DNA from: Shewanella olleyana
GTDB lineage: Bacteria; Pseudomonadota; Gammaproteobacteria; Enterobacterales; Shewanellaceae
NCBI RefSeq assembly: GCF_023283825.1
Contig: NZ_JAKILD010000008.1
Coordinates: 108,643-172,642, forward strand
DNA length: 64,000 nucleotides
Direction of reading: 5' to 3'
Shown here: positions 9,146 through 18,936 of the stretch, piece by piece
Layout of the letters: each line of letters begins with the position of its first letter
Numbering within the stretch: the stretch's first letter is position 1
Notes under the pieces: model-generated
Database searches by the model: none
What the model was told of the DNA's origin: nothing
The model's input: the letters and a program-made list of their open reading frames with translations, nothing else
Translations under genes and position numbers: made by a program

Positions 9146-10282
9146 TTATCGACGATGGCGTAAAACAAATAAGAAGAACACACTACCAATAGCAGCAGTA
9201 ATGATCCCAACTGGTAACTCTTGATTAGCCAGTAAACAGCGGGCAAGTACGTCTATCCAAATCATAAATAGCCCACCCACTAGCGCGGTGATTAAAATGG
9301 GCTGCTGACCAGGAAATAGTAGCCGAACGGTATGAGGGATCATTAAGCCAACAAAACCAATCCCGCCACAGCTTGCGACCAATACCGCCGTAATTAACGA
9401 GCACAATAACAGCATATACAAGCGCAATTTAGCCACGTTAACACCAAGAGAATGCGCGGTTTCATCCCCAGCTTGTATCGCTATAACTTGACGTTTAAAA
9501 GCTAAGATAATCAATATACTACTGCACACAACAACTGCAGGTATAACCAGTCCTTCCCAACTTGCTTTAGCAAAGCTGCCCAAACTCCAAAACAGCACAG
9601 AAGCCGCGGCTTGCGGGCTAGAAAAATACAAGACTAAACTGGTGAGTGCACCAAACATAAACGAGGTAGCCACACCCGATAACAGCATTCTTTCCACTTG
9701 GCTTGCGCGGCCAAAACCCGATAAAGACAATACCAATAACACGGAAAAACAAGCGCCAATAAACGCGCCAATTGGTAAGCTAAGGGATGACCAAGACCAC
9801 CAAGCATCATGACTAAACCAGCCCGAACGCAATAAAGCATCAGCTAAATGACTACCTGACTCCGATAGCCATTGCTGCACCAATCCTTGGCTACCAAAAA
9901 AGCTCAATACTAATACCGCCCCAAAAGAGGCTCCTGAACTTATACCAAATAAATAGGGATCGGCTAATGGATTTCGCGTGACAGTTTGCAACACGCTCCC
10001 TGCTAACGCTAAACCAGCACCGGCAATAAACGCCAATATGATGCGCGGCAAGCGAAGTTCGAACACGATTCGCTGAGTTATCGCACTAGTATTACTTGAA
10101 CCAAAGGGCTCTAAACCAGAGGGATCAGCGCCAAAAATAGATGAGCTAAATAGAGTGATAACTTGCTCAAAACTAATATTGGCAGCCCCGAAACTCGCTG
10201 CTGCAATCGGGGTGACTAACGTCAGTAATGCGGTCGCAAACAGTAAGGCTTTATACTTAAATGATGTTGCAGCTAAACTCAT
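9146..10282 (-). CDS. btuC: ABC transporter permease, vitamin B12 type (BtuC/FecCD family)
   Basis: A 378-residue polytopic inner-membrane protein with about ten hydrophobic helices. FecCD signatures: [38 protein letters not shown] and [14 protein letters not shown]. Family members import B12, haem or siderophores. B12 is inferred from the riboswitch upstream and the salvage genes downstream. It overlaps the ATPase gene stop by 4 bp. No periplasmic binding protein (BtuF) gene is in the window, so that subunit must be encoded elsewhere or shared. Confidence 0.87.
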   Translation of the reverse strand: MSLAATSFKYKALLFATALLTLVTPIAAASFGAANISFEQVITLFSSSIFGADPSGLEPFGSSNTSAITQRIVFELRLPRIILAFIAGAGLALAGSVLQTVTRNPLADPYLFGISSGASFGAVLVLSFFGSQGLVQQWLSESGSHLADALLRSGWFSHDAWWSWSSLSLPIGAFIGACFSVLLVLSLSGFGRASQVERMLLSGVATSFMFGALTSLVLYFSSPQAAASVLFWSLGSFAKASWEGLVIPAVVVCSSILIILAFKRQVIAIQAGDETAHSLGVNVAKLRLYMLLLCSLITAVLVASCGGIGFVGLMIPHTVRLLFPGQQPILITALVGGLFMIWIDVLARCLLANQELPVGIITAAIGSVFFLFVLRHRR

Positions 10283-11100
10283 GAGTCATGCTCTCCACCA
10301 TGTGGCTGGCCTGTTTGATAACCGTAAAAGTAGGTAATCAAAGGTTTACCATGTTGGGGATGCTTCGAAATCTGACAACAAACGTCAAATACATCACCAA
10401 TGATGGCTTCAGTTAGCACTTCATCAGGTAACCCTTGAGCAATACATTTCCCTTCATCCAATAACAACAAGCGATCGCACACAGCACTGGCAAGGTTCAA
10501 ATCATGAATAGATGCGATCACGCTGATCCCTAATTGTCTAACCAGTTCTAATATTTGTATTTGATAGCGAATATCTAAATGGTTAGTGGGCTCATCGAGG
10601 ATCAACAACTGCGGCTTTTGCACAATGGCGCGGGCAATTAACGCCCGTTGTTTTTCACCGCCTGATAACTGCTCATATTGCTGCTGCGCCTTATGTTGCA
10701 AACCCACTTTCTCAAGTGCTTCTGCAACATGTTGCTTATCAGCTTGGGAGTCGGTTTCAAATAAGCCCTTATGAGGGGTTAACCCCATTGAAGCGATTTG
10801 CTCTGTGGTCATTTCGAAATAATGAGGGGTTTCTTGTTGCACTACGGCAACTTTGGTCGCTAACAGCTTTTGGCTCAAACCACTGATGTTTTGCCCAAAA
10901 ATTTTAATTTGGCCTTGGTCTGGGGTGATATAGCGGTACAAGCAACGTAACAGACTAGATTTACCAGCCCCATTTGGACCAATAAGTCCGAGCATTTCAC
11001 CTTTTGATAGGGCAAAACTGACTCGCGAAAGGATCTGGGTTTGATCCACAGACCAGCTGAGTTGTTCAACGTTTAACGCTGAAGCAGGATTTAAGCTCAT
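10279..11100 (-). CDS. btuD: ABC transporter ATP-binding protein, vitamin B12 type
   Basis: A 273-residue ABC ATPase that powers the BtuC-type permease. Walker A GPNGAGKS is at 41-48, the signature LSGGEKQR near 144, Walker B LLILDEPTNHLD follows, and the switch His is in SIHDLNLA. It is the first gene of the riboswitch-controlled operon (btuD-btuC-cobT-cobS-cobU-cobQ-cobO). The last 25 residues are a His/Gly-rich tail. Its ribosome binding region lies inside a hairpin (11102-11125). Confidence 0.88.
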   Translation of the reverse strand: MSLNPASALNVEQLSWSVDQTQILSRVSFALSKGEMLGLIGPNGAGKSSLLRCLYRYITPDQGQIKIFGQNISGLSQKLLATKVAVVQQETPHYFEMTTEQIASMGLTPHKGLFETDSQADKQHVAEALEKVGLQHKAQQQYEQLSGGEKQRALIARAIVQKPQLLILDEPTNHLDIRYQIQILELVRQLGISVIASIHDLNLASAVCDRLLLLDEGKCIAQGLPDEVLTEAIIGDVFDVCCQISKHPQHGKPLITYFYGYQTGQPHGGEHDS

Positions 11101-11101
11101 A

Positions 11102-11125
11102 TTTTAATAGCCTTAGCTATTAAAA
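11102..11125 (-). promoter_or_regulatory. Hairpin masking the btuD ribosome binding site
   Basis: A perfect 10-bp stem TTTTAATAGC / GCTATTAAAA with loop TAAG (minus strand) ends one base before the btuD ATG. The only Shine-Dalgarno-like bases (TAAGG) are in the loop and first stem pair. This is what a translation-blocking expression platform of the upstream B12 riboswitch would look like; the coupling is inferred. Confidence 0.6.
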
Positions 11126-11227
11126 CTGCCGCTCTGTGCAATAACGCACACGTAAAATTTAATAACATTCACACTCCGCCTGAGTCACCCGCACAGGTTG
11201 TATAACGCTGATAACAGCAAGGAAAAT

Positions 11228-11355
11228 GGCGCTAGGTATCTGACTTTATGAAAATACTACACAGTTTAAGCAAAGTGTATTTTCACATTACAGTTGCGGG
11301 TACAGTTCATGCTAATCATCATAAGTTGCCTTATGAGAACCATGATTCCCTATTC
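11228..11355 (-). ncRNA. Cobalamin (B12) riboswitch aptamer
   Basis: On the minus strand, in order: AATAGGGAATCATGGTTCTC, then ACCCGCAACTGTAATG, then AAGTCAGATACCTAGCGCC. These match the conserved parts of cobalamin aptamers (GGGAA-GGT, CCCGC-ACTGT, AGTCAGNNACC, the B12-box region). It sits about 130 nt upstream of btuD in the 399-bp gap after cobC. The expected effect is repression of the uptake/salvage operon when adenosylcobalamin is plentiful. Boundaries are approximate. Confidence 0.88.
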
Positions 11356-11499
11356 ATTTGATGCCAGTTAATACAGATAAACTTTAGCAACAAATTAACG
11401 CTATTTTGTTTTATAAATAACCTGAACACAGGCTAACAATCTTATCGCACTATTGTACGATATATCTGGCTGAGTTTATGAGCTTTTCAGTAATATCTT

Positions 11500-12423
11500 T
11501 TAGCTTGGCCAATTCAATCGGTATACAGGCTTTATCGCAGCAGAATGTGCTTGTTTATTTTCGTCAACCATAGCTGCTTCTGGTGAACCTGCTTTATCTG
11601 AAACCGAATTGTCGCCATCGGTATTAGCCTGACTTTCAGGCCAATAAACATCGATAGTCACACTGGCAGCATAATCAATGGCTAATTGCGCATACAGGCC
11701 TTTGCAGCGTTCAAGCACGAGCACTTGACCGATAATATGCCTGATGACCCCGCCGTGAGTCACCACTAATGCAGTGGCTGTACTCTCTTCTCCACTGCCT
11801 TGTCCACTGTCTTGTCCGCTTTCTTGTTTACTATCTTGCCCACTTAGAGCTTTGCTAGACTCAAGTTGCTTGTGCAACATAGCTGTGATCAAGGCAAGCC
11901 CTTGTGTCACTCTCGCTTCAAAGTCAGGCATAGGCTCGCCATTAGGCGGCGTATTGTCCCATGGATTATCCCAGTATTGATCTAACGCTTGCGGATGGGC
12001 TTGGTATAAAGCATCAAAGCTTTGTCCGTCCCAATCACCAAAATCCACTTCTTTTAACTGAGGTAGCAGGTTAGCTTGTAGCAGCAGATTCTTAGCCTGC
12101 TTCTGTTCTTGCATCTGTTCCTGTTCCTGATTAAGTGAAGAGTTAGCTGAAGCTGCAACCTGAGTTTTATTATCAATACTCTCAGAGAACAAACGAGCTT
12201 GATTGATATCTGCGGCAAACGCCTCAGCAAATAGGCTACATCGAATTAAAGGCGAGCTAAAAATCAACAGGGAGTTCGCTAGATTATTCAATCCAAGCTT
12301 TTTAACACTTGCCTGCATGTTCGCCAAGCCAAGTGGCGTTAATGAAACATCGGTTTTTCCCCGTAAAATATTGCCGCCTTCGCATTGGCCATGGCGTAGT
12401 AATATCAATTTGGCTTGTTTCAT
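11500..12423 (-). CDS. cobC: Histidine phosphatase, probable alpha-ribazole phosphatase
   Basis: A 307-residue histidine-phosphatase protein. The catalytic RHG lies at residues 10-12 (LILLRHGQCEGG); the core includes FSSPLIRC, LKEVDFGDWDGQSFD and VVTHGGVIRHI. CobC removes the 5'-phosphate from alpha-ribazole phosphate or adenosylcobalamin phosphate. I assign this from the fold plus the position beside the cob operon. It is about 100 residues longer than usual because of low-complexity insertions, one Gln/Glu-rich (about residues 98-110) and one Ser/Gly/Gln/Asp-rich (about 193-212), plus a C-terminal extension. It lies upstream of the riboswitch, so it is not in that transcript. Confidence 0.75.
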   Translation of the reverse strand: MKQAKLILLRHGQCEGGNILRGKTDVSLTPLGLANMQASVKKLGLNNLANSLLIFSSPLIRCSLFAEAFAADINQARLFSESIDNKTQVAASANSSLNQEQEQMQEQKQAKNLLLQANLLPQLKEVDFGDWDGQSFDALYQAHPQALDQYWDNPWDNTPPNGEPMPDFEARVTQGLALITAMLHKQLESSKALSGQDSKQESGQDSGQGSGEESTATALVVTHGGVIRHIIGQVLVLERCKGLYAQLAIDYAASVTIDVYWPESQANTDGDNSVSDKAGSPEAAMVDENKQAHSAAIKPVYRLNWPS

Positions 12424-12641
12424 TTAATCCTTTCACCTTTATAAACGATTATTAATGGTTACTTTTCTGTCTAAAGATATTTTGCTTATTCTATTCCGTT
12501 CCGAAATTGCAGGTATTTGCAGATAGTCACTTTATTCAAGTCATTCAATTGCTAACCATAAACGGCAATTACAATCACTGATTATAGAGATTTCAAAGAC
12601 AGTGAATTTAACAATCTGGCCTGCTTAGTTCAGTAATGCGC

Positions 12642-12695
12642 TTGCTCTTACAAACCATTTAAACGTATTATGGACGTCTATACGTTTAAATGTCC
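12642..12695 (+). promoter_or_regulatory. Probable metH promoter with overlapping MetJ operator
   Basis: A -35-like TTGCTC (12642-12647), an 18-bp spacer and a -10 TATTAT (12666-12671). Directly downstream are three adjacent 8-bp MetJ-type boxes: GGACGTCT, ATACGTTT and AAATGTCC (12672-12695), centred on ACGT or ATGT with exact 8-bp spacing; the MetJ consensus is AGACGTCT. This predicts repression of metH by MetJ with S-adenosylmethionine. The 5' leader would be about 210 nt. Confidence 0.6.
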
Positions 12696-12890
12696 AAACA
12701 AAAGTCTCATCCATATTGAAGATGGGATTAAAGATAATGATTGGGACGAGTATTTCAGCGGGGACTTTTTAACACTAGCCGCCTTTTATAAGCTAAATAA
12801 AGGTATGCTATTTTTAATCAATCGCACTGCTTCATCGCCCAATCAATTGGCCTATAGCACCAACTAATATAGCAATAAAGGTATTCCGAT

Positions 12891-15800
12891 ATGACGAAGT
12901 CGACTTCCTACAGTCAGGTTCTTGAACAACTTACAAATACGCTTAAAGAGCGCATTGTAATTCTTGATGGTGCCATGGGCACAATGATCCAAGACTATAA
13001 ATTGGAAGAAGCCGATTACCGCGGTGAGCGTTTTAAAGATTGGCATTGCGACGTAAAAGGTAACAACGACATGTTGGTACTGAGCCAACGCCAAATCATT
13101 AAAGACATTCATACCAAGTACATGTTGTCTGGCGCCGACATTATCGAAACCAATACCTTTAACGCCACCACGATTGCCATGGCAGATTACGACATGCAGT
13201 CGTTATCTACAGAAATCAACCTTGAAGGTGCCCGTGTTGCCCGTGAAGCGGCTGATGAAGTGGCCGCGCAAACTGGCAGTCCACGTTATGTTGCCGGTGT
13301 TTTGGGCCCAACCAACCGTACTTGTTCAATTAGCCCAGATGTAAATGACCCAAGTTTTCGTAATGTCAGCTTTGATGAACTCGTTGATGCCTATGTTGAA
13401 TCAACAACTGCGCTAATCGAAGGCGGCGCAGATATCATCATGGTAGAAACCATCTTTGATACCCTTAACGCTAAAGCCGCTTTATTTGCCATCGAAAAAG
13501 TCTTTGATGACTTGGGCGATCGCCTACCCGTGATGATTTCAGGCACCATTACCGATGCATCAGGCCGAACCCTTACCGGACAAACAACCGAAGGTTTTTA
13601 CAACTCACTGCGTCATATCAAACCGCTTTCAATCGGTCTTAACTGCGCGTTAGGCCCGAAAGAACTGCGCCCATACGTTGAAGAGTTATCACGTATATCT
13701 GAATGTTTTGTCTCTGCCCACCCTAACGCAGGTCTGCCAAACGAGTTTGGCGGTTACGATGAAACCCCAGCAGAAATGGCCGACGTTATTAGCGAGTGGG
13801 CACGCGAAGGCATGCTTAATATCGTTGGTGGCTGCTGTGGTAGTACGCCAGATCATATCAATACCATTCGTGAGTCGGTAATTAATCACCAGCCTCGTCA
13901 AATACCTGATATTCCAGTGGCTTGTCGCCTTTCAGGGTTAGAGCCATTAACCATTGATGGCGACTCGTTGTTTGTTAACGTCGGCGAACGCGCTAATGTG
14001 ACAGGTTCAGCTAAGTTCCTGCGTTTAATCAAAGAAGAGAAATTTGAAGAAGCGTTAGATGTGGTGCGCGAGCAAGTTGAAAACGGCGCCCAAATCATCG
14101 ACGTCAACATGGATGAAGGCATGCTCGATGGCGCTGAGTCGATGAAAAAGTTCTTGAACTTAATCGCCTCAGAGCCTGATATCTCACGTGTACCTATCAT
14201 GATTGACTCATCAAAATGGGATGTGATTGAAGCTGGCCTTAAGTGTGTTCAAGGCAAGTCCATCGTTAACTCTATTTCGATGAAAGAAGGCGAAGAAGCC
14301 TTTATTAAACAAGCGACTTTAGTTAAACGCTATGGCGCTGCAGCCATTGTGATGGCCTTTGATGAAGATGGCCAAGCCGACACCCGCGCCCGTAAAACCG
14401 AAATATGTACCCGCGCCTATCGCGTGTTGGTTGATGTCGTCGGCTTCCCGCCAGAAGACATTATTTTCGACCCGAATATCTTTGCTATCGCCACGGGTAT
14501 TGAAGAGCACGATAACTATGCAGTCGACTTTATTGAGTCCATTAAAGACATTAAAGCCACCCTACCTTATGCAATGATTTCAGGTGGTGTGTCTAACGTA
14601 TCGTTCTCATTCCGAGGCAATAACCCTGTACGTGAAGCGATTCATGCGGTGTTTTTATATCATGCGATTCAAGCAGGTATGGACATGGGGATTGTTAATG
14701 CGGGTCAGCTAGCGATTTATGATGACATCGACCCAGAACTTAAAGAAAAAGTTGAGAACGTGGTGCAAAACCTGCCATGCCCAGTTGCTGATTCAACCAA
14801 CACCGAGCAGCTACTTGATGTGGCAGAAAAATTCCGCGGTGACGGCAAACAAGCCGCTAAAAAAGAAGATTTAGCATGGCGAAGTCTACCAGTAAACGAG
14901 CGTCTGTCTCATGCATTGGTAAAAGGCATTACAGAATTTATTGATGACGATACCGAAGAAGCAAGACAGCAAGCCAGCCGACCTTTAGATGTGATTGAAG
15001 GGCCATTAATGGATGGCATGAACGTGGTTGGCGACCTATTTGGCGCAGGTAAAATGTTCCTGCCACAAGTGGTGAAATCTGCCCGCGTGATGAAAAAAGC
15101 CGTCGCTTATCTCAACCCTTATATTGAAGCTGAAAAAGTCGAAGGCCAATCAAATGGCCGCATTTTGATGGTCACCGTAAAAGGCGATGTCCATGATATC
15201 GGCAAAAACATTGTTGGTGTGGTACTCGCCTGTAACGGTTATGAAGTGGTCGATTTAGGCGTAATGGTCGCCGTTGATAAAATCCTTGATGCCGTAAAAG
15301 AGCACAATATCGATATTATCGGCATGTCAGGGCTTATTACTCCAAGCCTTGATGAGATGGTGCATAACGTGAAAACCTTCCACCGTGAAGGTTTAACCAT
15401 TCCAGCCATTATTGGCGGCGCGACTTGTTCAAAAATTCACACGGCTGTGAAAATTGCGCCGCATTATCCACATGGTGCGATCTATATTGCTGATGCCTCA
15501 CGCGCAGTGCCTATGGTGTCGAAGTTAATTAATAACGACACCCGCCAAGCCACTATCGATGAAGCTTATGCCGAATACGATGTGATGCGTGAAAAACGTT
15601 TATCGCAGACCAAACGTAAAACCATCGTGCCTATTGAAGCGGCACGCGAAAACCGCTGTCAGCATGAGTGGCAAAATCATACGCCATTCACGCCTAATGT
15701 ATTAGGTCGCCAAGTCTTTGATGATTACCCGTTAGAAGACTTAGTCGATCGCATCGACTGGACACCGTTTTTCAGAAGCTGGGAATTACATGGTCGCTTC

Positions 15801-16607
15801 CCAGACATTTTAGAAGACAAAGTGGTCGGTGAAGAAGCCCGTAAACTCTACGCTGACGGTAAAGCGATGCTTGAAACGATCATCAGTGAAAAATGGCTCA
15901 CAGCCAAAGCAGTGATGGGATTATTTCCAGCGAATACTGTAAACCATGATGATATCGAAATTTATACTGATGAATCACGCACCGAAGTGGAAATGACTAC
16001 GCATCACTTACGTATGCAACTAGAGCGTGTGGGTAATGACAACTTCTGTTTATCAGATTTTGTTGCGCCTAAAAACTCAGGAGTCGCCGATTATATGGGC
16101 GGGTTTGCGGTCACAGCAGGTCACGGGATTGATGAACATGTCGAACGTTTTGAAGCTAACCATGATGACTACAACGCCATTATGCTTAAGTGTCTTGCAG
16201 ACCGTTTAGCTGAAGCATTTGCTGAGCGAATGCATGAACGAGTACGTAAAGAGTTTTGGGGTTATGCCGCTGATGAAGTATTAGATAACGAAGCGCTTAT
16301 TCGTGAAAAATACAAAGGCATTCGCCCAGCTCCTGGTTACCCAGCGTGCCCTGATCACACTGAAAAAGGCTTATTGTGGGACTTGCTCAAGCCAGATGAA
16401 ACCATCGGCTTAAACATCACAGAAAGCTATGCGATGTTCCCAACCGCAGCGGTATCAGGCTGGTACTTTGCTCATCCGAAATCACGCTACTTTGGCGTAA
16501 CTAATGTAGGTAAAGATCAGGTCGAAGATTATGCTAAGCGTAAAGGCATGAGCCTTGAAGAAACCGAGCGTTGGTTAGCACCGGTGTTGGACTATGACCC
16601 AGAGTAA
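12891..16607 (+). CDS. metH: Cobalamin-dependent methionine synthase
   Basis: A 1238-residue cytoplasmic enzyme (E. coli 1227) that methylates homocysteine from 5-methyltetrahydrofolate through methylcobalamin. Domains: homocysteine-binding (about 1-340; zinc ligands Cys252, Cys315, Cys316 in NCALG and GGCCGS), pterin-binding (about 360-640; [13 protein letters not shown]), B12-binding cap and Rossmann part (about 660-900; DVHDIGKN with axial His768), and AdoMet reactivation domain (about 920-1238; [12 protein letters not shown]). It is complete. It sits opposite cobC and the B12 operon, so corrinoid supply and use are grouped. The upstream MetJ boxes suggest methionine-linked control. Confidence 0.97.
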   Translation: MTKSTSYSQVLEQLTNTLKERIVILDGAMGTMIQDYKLEEADYRGERFKDWHCDVKGNNDMLVLSQRQIIKDIHTKYMLSGADIIETNTFNATTIAMADYDMQSLSTEINLEGARVAREAADEVAAQTGSPRYVAGVLGPTNRTCSISPDVNDPSFRNVSFDELVDAYVESTTALIEGGADIIMVETIFDTLNAKAALFAIEKVFDDLGDRLPVMISGTITDASGRTLTGQTTEGFYNSLRHIKPLSIGLNCALGPKELRPYVEELSRISECFVSAHPNAGLPNEFGGYDETPAEMADVISEWAREGMLNIVGGCCGSTPDHINTIRESVINHQPRQIPDIPVACRLSGLEPLTIDGDSLFVNVGERANVTGSAKFLRLIKEEKFEEALDVVREQVENGAQIIDVNMDEGMLDGAESMKKFLNLIASEPDISRVPIMIDSSKWDVIEAGLKCVQGKSIVNSISMKEGEEAFIKQATLVKRYGAAAIVMAFDEDGQADTRARKTEICTRAYRVLVDVVGFPPEDIIFDPNIFAIATGIEEHDNYAVDFIESIKDIKATLPYAMISGGVSNVSFSFRGNNPVREAIHAVFLYHAIQAGMDMGIVNAGQLAIYDDIDPELKEKVENVVQNLPCPVADSTNTEQLLDVAEKFRGDGKQAAKKEDLAWRSLPVNERLSHALVKGITEFIDDDTEEARQQASRPLDVIEGPLMDGMNVVGDLFGAGKMFLPQVVKSARVMKKAVAYLNPYIEAEKVEGQSNGRILMVTVKGDVHDIGKNIVGVVLACNGYEVVDLGVMVAVDKILDAVKEHNIDIIGMSGLITPSLDEMVHNVKTFHREGLTIPAIIGGATCSKIHTAVKIAPHYPHGAIYIADASRAVPMVSKLINNDTRQATIDEAYAEYDVMREKRLSQTKRKTIVPIEAARENRCQHEWQNHTPFTPNVLGRQVFDDYPLEDLVDRIDWTPFFRSWELHGRFPDILEDKVVGEEARKLYADGKAMLETIISEKWLTAKAVMGLFPANTVNHDDIEIYTDESRTEVEMTTHHLRMQLERVGNDNFCLSDFVAPKNSGVADYMGGFAVTAGHGIDEHVERFEANHDDYNAIMLKCLADRLAEAFAERMHERVRKEFWGYAADEVLDNEALIREKYKGIRPAPGYPACPDHTEKGLLWDLLKPDETIGLNITESYAMFPTAAVSGWYFAHPKSRYFGVTNVGKDQVEDYAKRKGMSLEETERWLAPVLDYDPE

Positions 16608-16648
16608 TCATAAGGTTACTCTGTAGTTTTTCAAACTTCGTTTGAATT

Positions 16649-16677
16649 AAAAATGTGCCCACTAGGCCGCATTTTTT
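16649..16677 (+). terminator. Terminator of metH
   Basis: AAAATG-T-GCC / GGC-CG-CATTTT hairpin followed by a T run, 42 bp after the metH stop. A second small inverted repeat (TTCAAAC/GTTTGAA) lies just before it. Confidence 0.65.
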
Positions 16678-16744
16678 ACGTCTAAACTTTACCAGTTAAG
16701 GTATTGATTAATTAATCTAAAACTCTAGGTTCATTGTAACCCAT

Positions 16745-16855
16745 TGCCTGCCGCAGGCCTTCGTGCAAGCACGACTGTGACACGCTGCAAGTTCATCCCT
16801 GAAAGCTCGGCCATGACGTCCATGTCATGGACGGTCACAGCCGTGCTTACACCTG
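16745..16855. repeat. Hairpin-rich inverted-repeat element, about 110 bp
   Basis: Outer arms GCAAGCACGACTGTGAC (16765-16781) and GTCACAGCCGTGCTTAC (16834-16850) are inverted with 15 of 17 matches. They enclose CCATGAC-GTCCAT-GTCATGG (16811-16830) and are preceded by GCCTG-CCG-CAGGC (16746-16758). It looks like a REP/MITE-type dispersed element. Whether it is repeated in the genome cannot be seen here. No gene lies in 16608-17541. Confidence 0.6.
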
Positions 16856-17266
16856 AGATTCTATCTCTTCGATTGGAGCTTATTTGTGAGTAATATACGT
16901 GTAAACAGCCCTATCATTAGAGAAAACCATGATAGCTACACGGTATTTTCATCTACGTATTTCAGCAACTTGGAATGGGGAATTGTTGGGGACTGCGGCG
17001 GTCTTTGAATTAGTATACACTGACCCAACAACTACTCTCGAAAGCTAGCTGGCCACCCATGGCCAGATTCATGCAATTTTCTTGCTTACCTCAATTCAAA
17101 TTGAACATTCAATGTCTAGAAGAACACTTTTAAATTGGGTAAAAACAAATGAATCTACGGACACAACGAACCCCATTGAAATTGCTGAAATGTGTTGAAG
17201 AAAATAGCGAAAGACTGACAGGACGTCAGACTAGCTTTAGTTGGCCATGGATGGCCTTTCTAAAGC

Positions 17267-17437
17267 GTTAGCTATTTTCGAATAAGCATGAAGCTTGCTC
17301 GCTTTTCAGAGCAATTTCGTAGGGGCGGCAAGGGATATCGAAAAGGGAAATGCTGTTGTTTCCCTTTCGTCTGGTGTGGGCGAAGCGCCACGACGTTGAC
17401 CTTAATCCAAACAAAGTTTGGAAACGAAATAGCTAAC
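17267..17437. repeat. Nested stem-loop non-coding element, about 170 bp
   Basis: Outer inverted arms GTTAGCTATTTTCG (17267-17280) and CGAAATAGCTAAC (17425-17437). Inside are several hairpins: CGAAAAGGGAAA / TTTCCCTTTCG, GTGGGCG / CGCCAC and CCAAAC / GTTTGG. Just upstream, GCTTTAG / CTAAAGC encloses GGCCATGGATGGCC. No plausible protein is encoded, and the short frames found are side effects of the palindromes. It could be a mobile non-autonomous element or a structured RNA. Confidence 0.55.
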
Positions 17438-17541
17438 CTATCACTTATGCTCACTTTCCCAATTCCGATGCTCGTTTATCAAACAGGAGTCTGGTAGAGT
17501 GCTTATTAATCAATAACTTTGTTATAAATCAAAGGTGAGTA

Positions 17542-18390
17542 TTGAAACTATATAAATACCTACATCCTGATCGTATAGATGTCTTGAAAAATAGATCCAT
17601 TCGTTTTTCTCCACCCAATGCGTTCAATGATCCGTTCGAGTTTAAACCAGTGATTAGTGGTTTAACACCTGACACGTACATAGACGCTTATATGGAAGAA
17701 AACTTAGAAAGTATGGTCGAATCTGAGTTATCTAAATATCCAGAACATATACGAAATCAAATTCCCAAGTCTAAATTTCAAGAACTTTTAGAGCTATTCG
17801 TTCAGAGCAAGAATGAAGAATTTAATGCTGTTATGGATAAAGCAAAAGAGCATGCTTCAACTGTTTTAACCGAAAAATCAAATGAACTAATTGGTGTCTT
17901 GAGCTTAACTGAAAAGGAGGACAATTTGCTTATGTGGTCTCACTATGCTGAATCGCACAGTGGTTACTGCATAGGCTTCAATTCTAATCATTCATTCTTT
18001 AAGAGAAAACGTTCTGAAAAGGACGAGTTTTACCATTTGAGAAAGGTAAAATATCTACCTCATAGACCATCAAAGATGATGGTTGATATGAATGGAACAG
18101 ATATGCTCTTATTAAAATCAGAAGTTTGGGAGTATGAACAAGAGTGGCGTATGTGTGCAGTTCTGCCTGACGCAGATACGATTATAGATGCAATTGCCCC
18201 TCCCGTTCATTTGTTTAAATTTCCAGAAGACTTAATTGAAGAAGTAATCATTGGTGTTAATGCAAAGGCTTCGTTAACTGAAGCCATACTAAGAATTATT
18301 GCAGATAATCCTGAGCTTAGTCACGTTAAAGTTAAGAAGGCTAGTGTTTCTGAAGTCGAATATGCGCTGTGTTTTAATGATTTAAACTAA
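17542..18390 (+). CDS. DUF2971 family protein
   Basis: A 282-residue protein that starts at a TTG preceded by AAAGG with 6-nt spacing. The start fits the family, which typically opens with (M)KLYKY. Residues 1-40 contain the hallmark KNRSIRFSPPNAFNDPFEF; LLMWSHYAESHSGYCIGF (about 131-148) and the later KSEVWEYEQEWRM also match. The function of DUF2971 is unknown; members are frequent in mobile and accessory DNA. An attC-like sequence begins at its stop, suggesting it is an integron-type gene cassette. No signal peptide or membrane span is present. Confidence 0.82.
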   Translation: MKLYKYLHPDRIDVLKNRSIRFSPPNAFNDPFEFKPVISGLTPDTYIDAYMEENLESMVESELSKYPEHIRNQIPKSKFQELLELFVQSKNEEFNAVMDKAKEHASTVLTEKSNELIGVLSLTEKEDNLLMWSHYAESHSGYCIGFNSNHSFFKRKRSEKDEFYHLRKVKYLPHRPSKMMVDMNGTDMLLLKSEVWEYEQEWRMCAVLPDADTIIDAIAPPVHLFKFPEDLIEEVIIGVNAKASLTEAILRIIADNPELSHVKVKKASVSEVEYALCFNDLN

Positions 18391-18505
18391 CAATTTTAGC
18401 TGACAGCTAACACGTGACATTTTCAGTTCCAAGTGGTTTTGTATAATCGGTGTGTTGCTTTAGGTTCAAGTTTGCATTGGCCTGCAACTTAATTGGGCAT
18501 TGGGA
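18385..18505. other. attC-like (VCR-type) integron recombination site, degenerate
   Basis: The segment begins AACTAACAAT at the DUF2971 stop and ends CAACTTAATTGGGCATTGGG just before the next gene's Shine-Dalgarno. Its internal parts (CACGTGACATTTTCAG, AAGTGGTTTTGT, GTGTTGCTTTAGG) follow the order seen in Vibrio VCR-type attC sites as I remember them. The 3' core reads GCATTGG instead of the expected GCGTTA-type core, so it is probably inactive. The identification rests on recall of VCR sequence. Confidence 0.45.
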
Positions 18506-18511
18506 GGCTAA

Positions 18512-18936
18512 ATGGATATTATATTTTGTCCCACTGACAATATTCAAAAAGCAGCACAATTTACTTTTGAAAATATGCATCAGTATTATCAAAAAATTGC
18601 TCCTGAATGGAATACCTCAAAGATAGTTGAAGTAACAAAAGATTTAGAGAACTTTGATATTAAGCTTGGTGATGAAGTTATAGGCGTTATGAGACTCGAA
18701 TATAAAGATACCTTTTGCTATCTCAGGGATCTCCAAATTTCAGCTAAACATCAAAACAAAGGCTTTGGAAAAGTGGCATTAAATGAAGCCAAACGAAAAA
18801 CGCTGAGTGCAAACTTTAATACCTTAAGCTACGCGTATTAAAAGTTAGCCCAGCAATCAGCTTATATGAACGAAATGGGTTTGTAGTTGAAAGTGAAGAT
18901 GACCGTTTCTTTAATATGGCTGTCAGAGTCTCCTAA
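18512..18936 (+). pseudogene. GNAT-family N-acetyltransferase, frameshifted
   Basis: The first frame (18512-18841) encodes 109 residues with the GNAT acetyl-CoA-binding region (LRDLQISAKHQNKGFGKVAL) and stops early after NTLSYAY. The adjacent frame continues without a stop as KLRVLKVSPAISLYERNGF and ends at TAA 18934-18936, the normal GNAT C-terminus. One missing base near 18827 (TTAAG for TTAAAG) explains the break. A GGGAGG Shine-Dalgarno precedes the ATG. Substrate is unknown. It follows an attC-like sequence, as a cassette gene would. A sequencing error is the alternative to a true mutation. Confidence 0.75.

Noticed and set aside
12670..12867. 65-codon open frame upstream of metH
   Set aside because: Its ATG lies inside the predicted -10/MetJ operator, so it would start before the transcript. 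It has no ribosome binding site and no recognisable protein features.
17112..17198. 28-codon frame starting MSRRTLLNWVK
   Set aside because: It looks vaguely like a transposase-type helix-turn-helix fragment, but it is too short and has no flanking support.
17272..17497. Two overlapping frames, one on each strand, in the stem-loop element
   Set aside because: They are by-products of the palindromic sequence.
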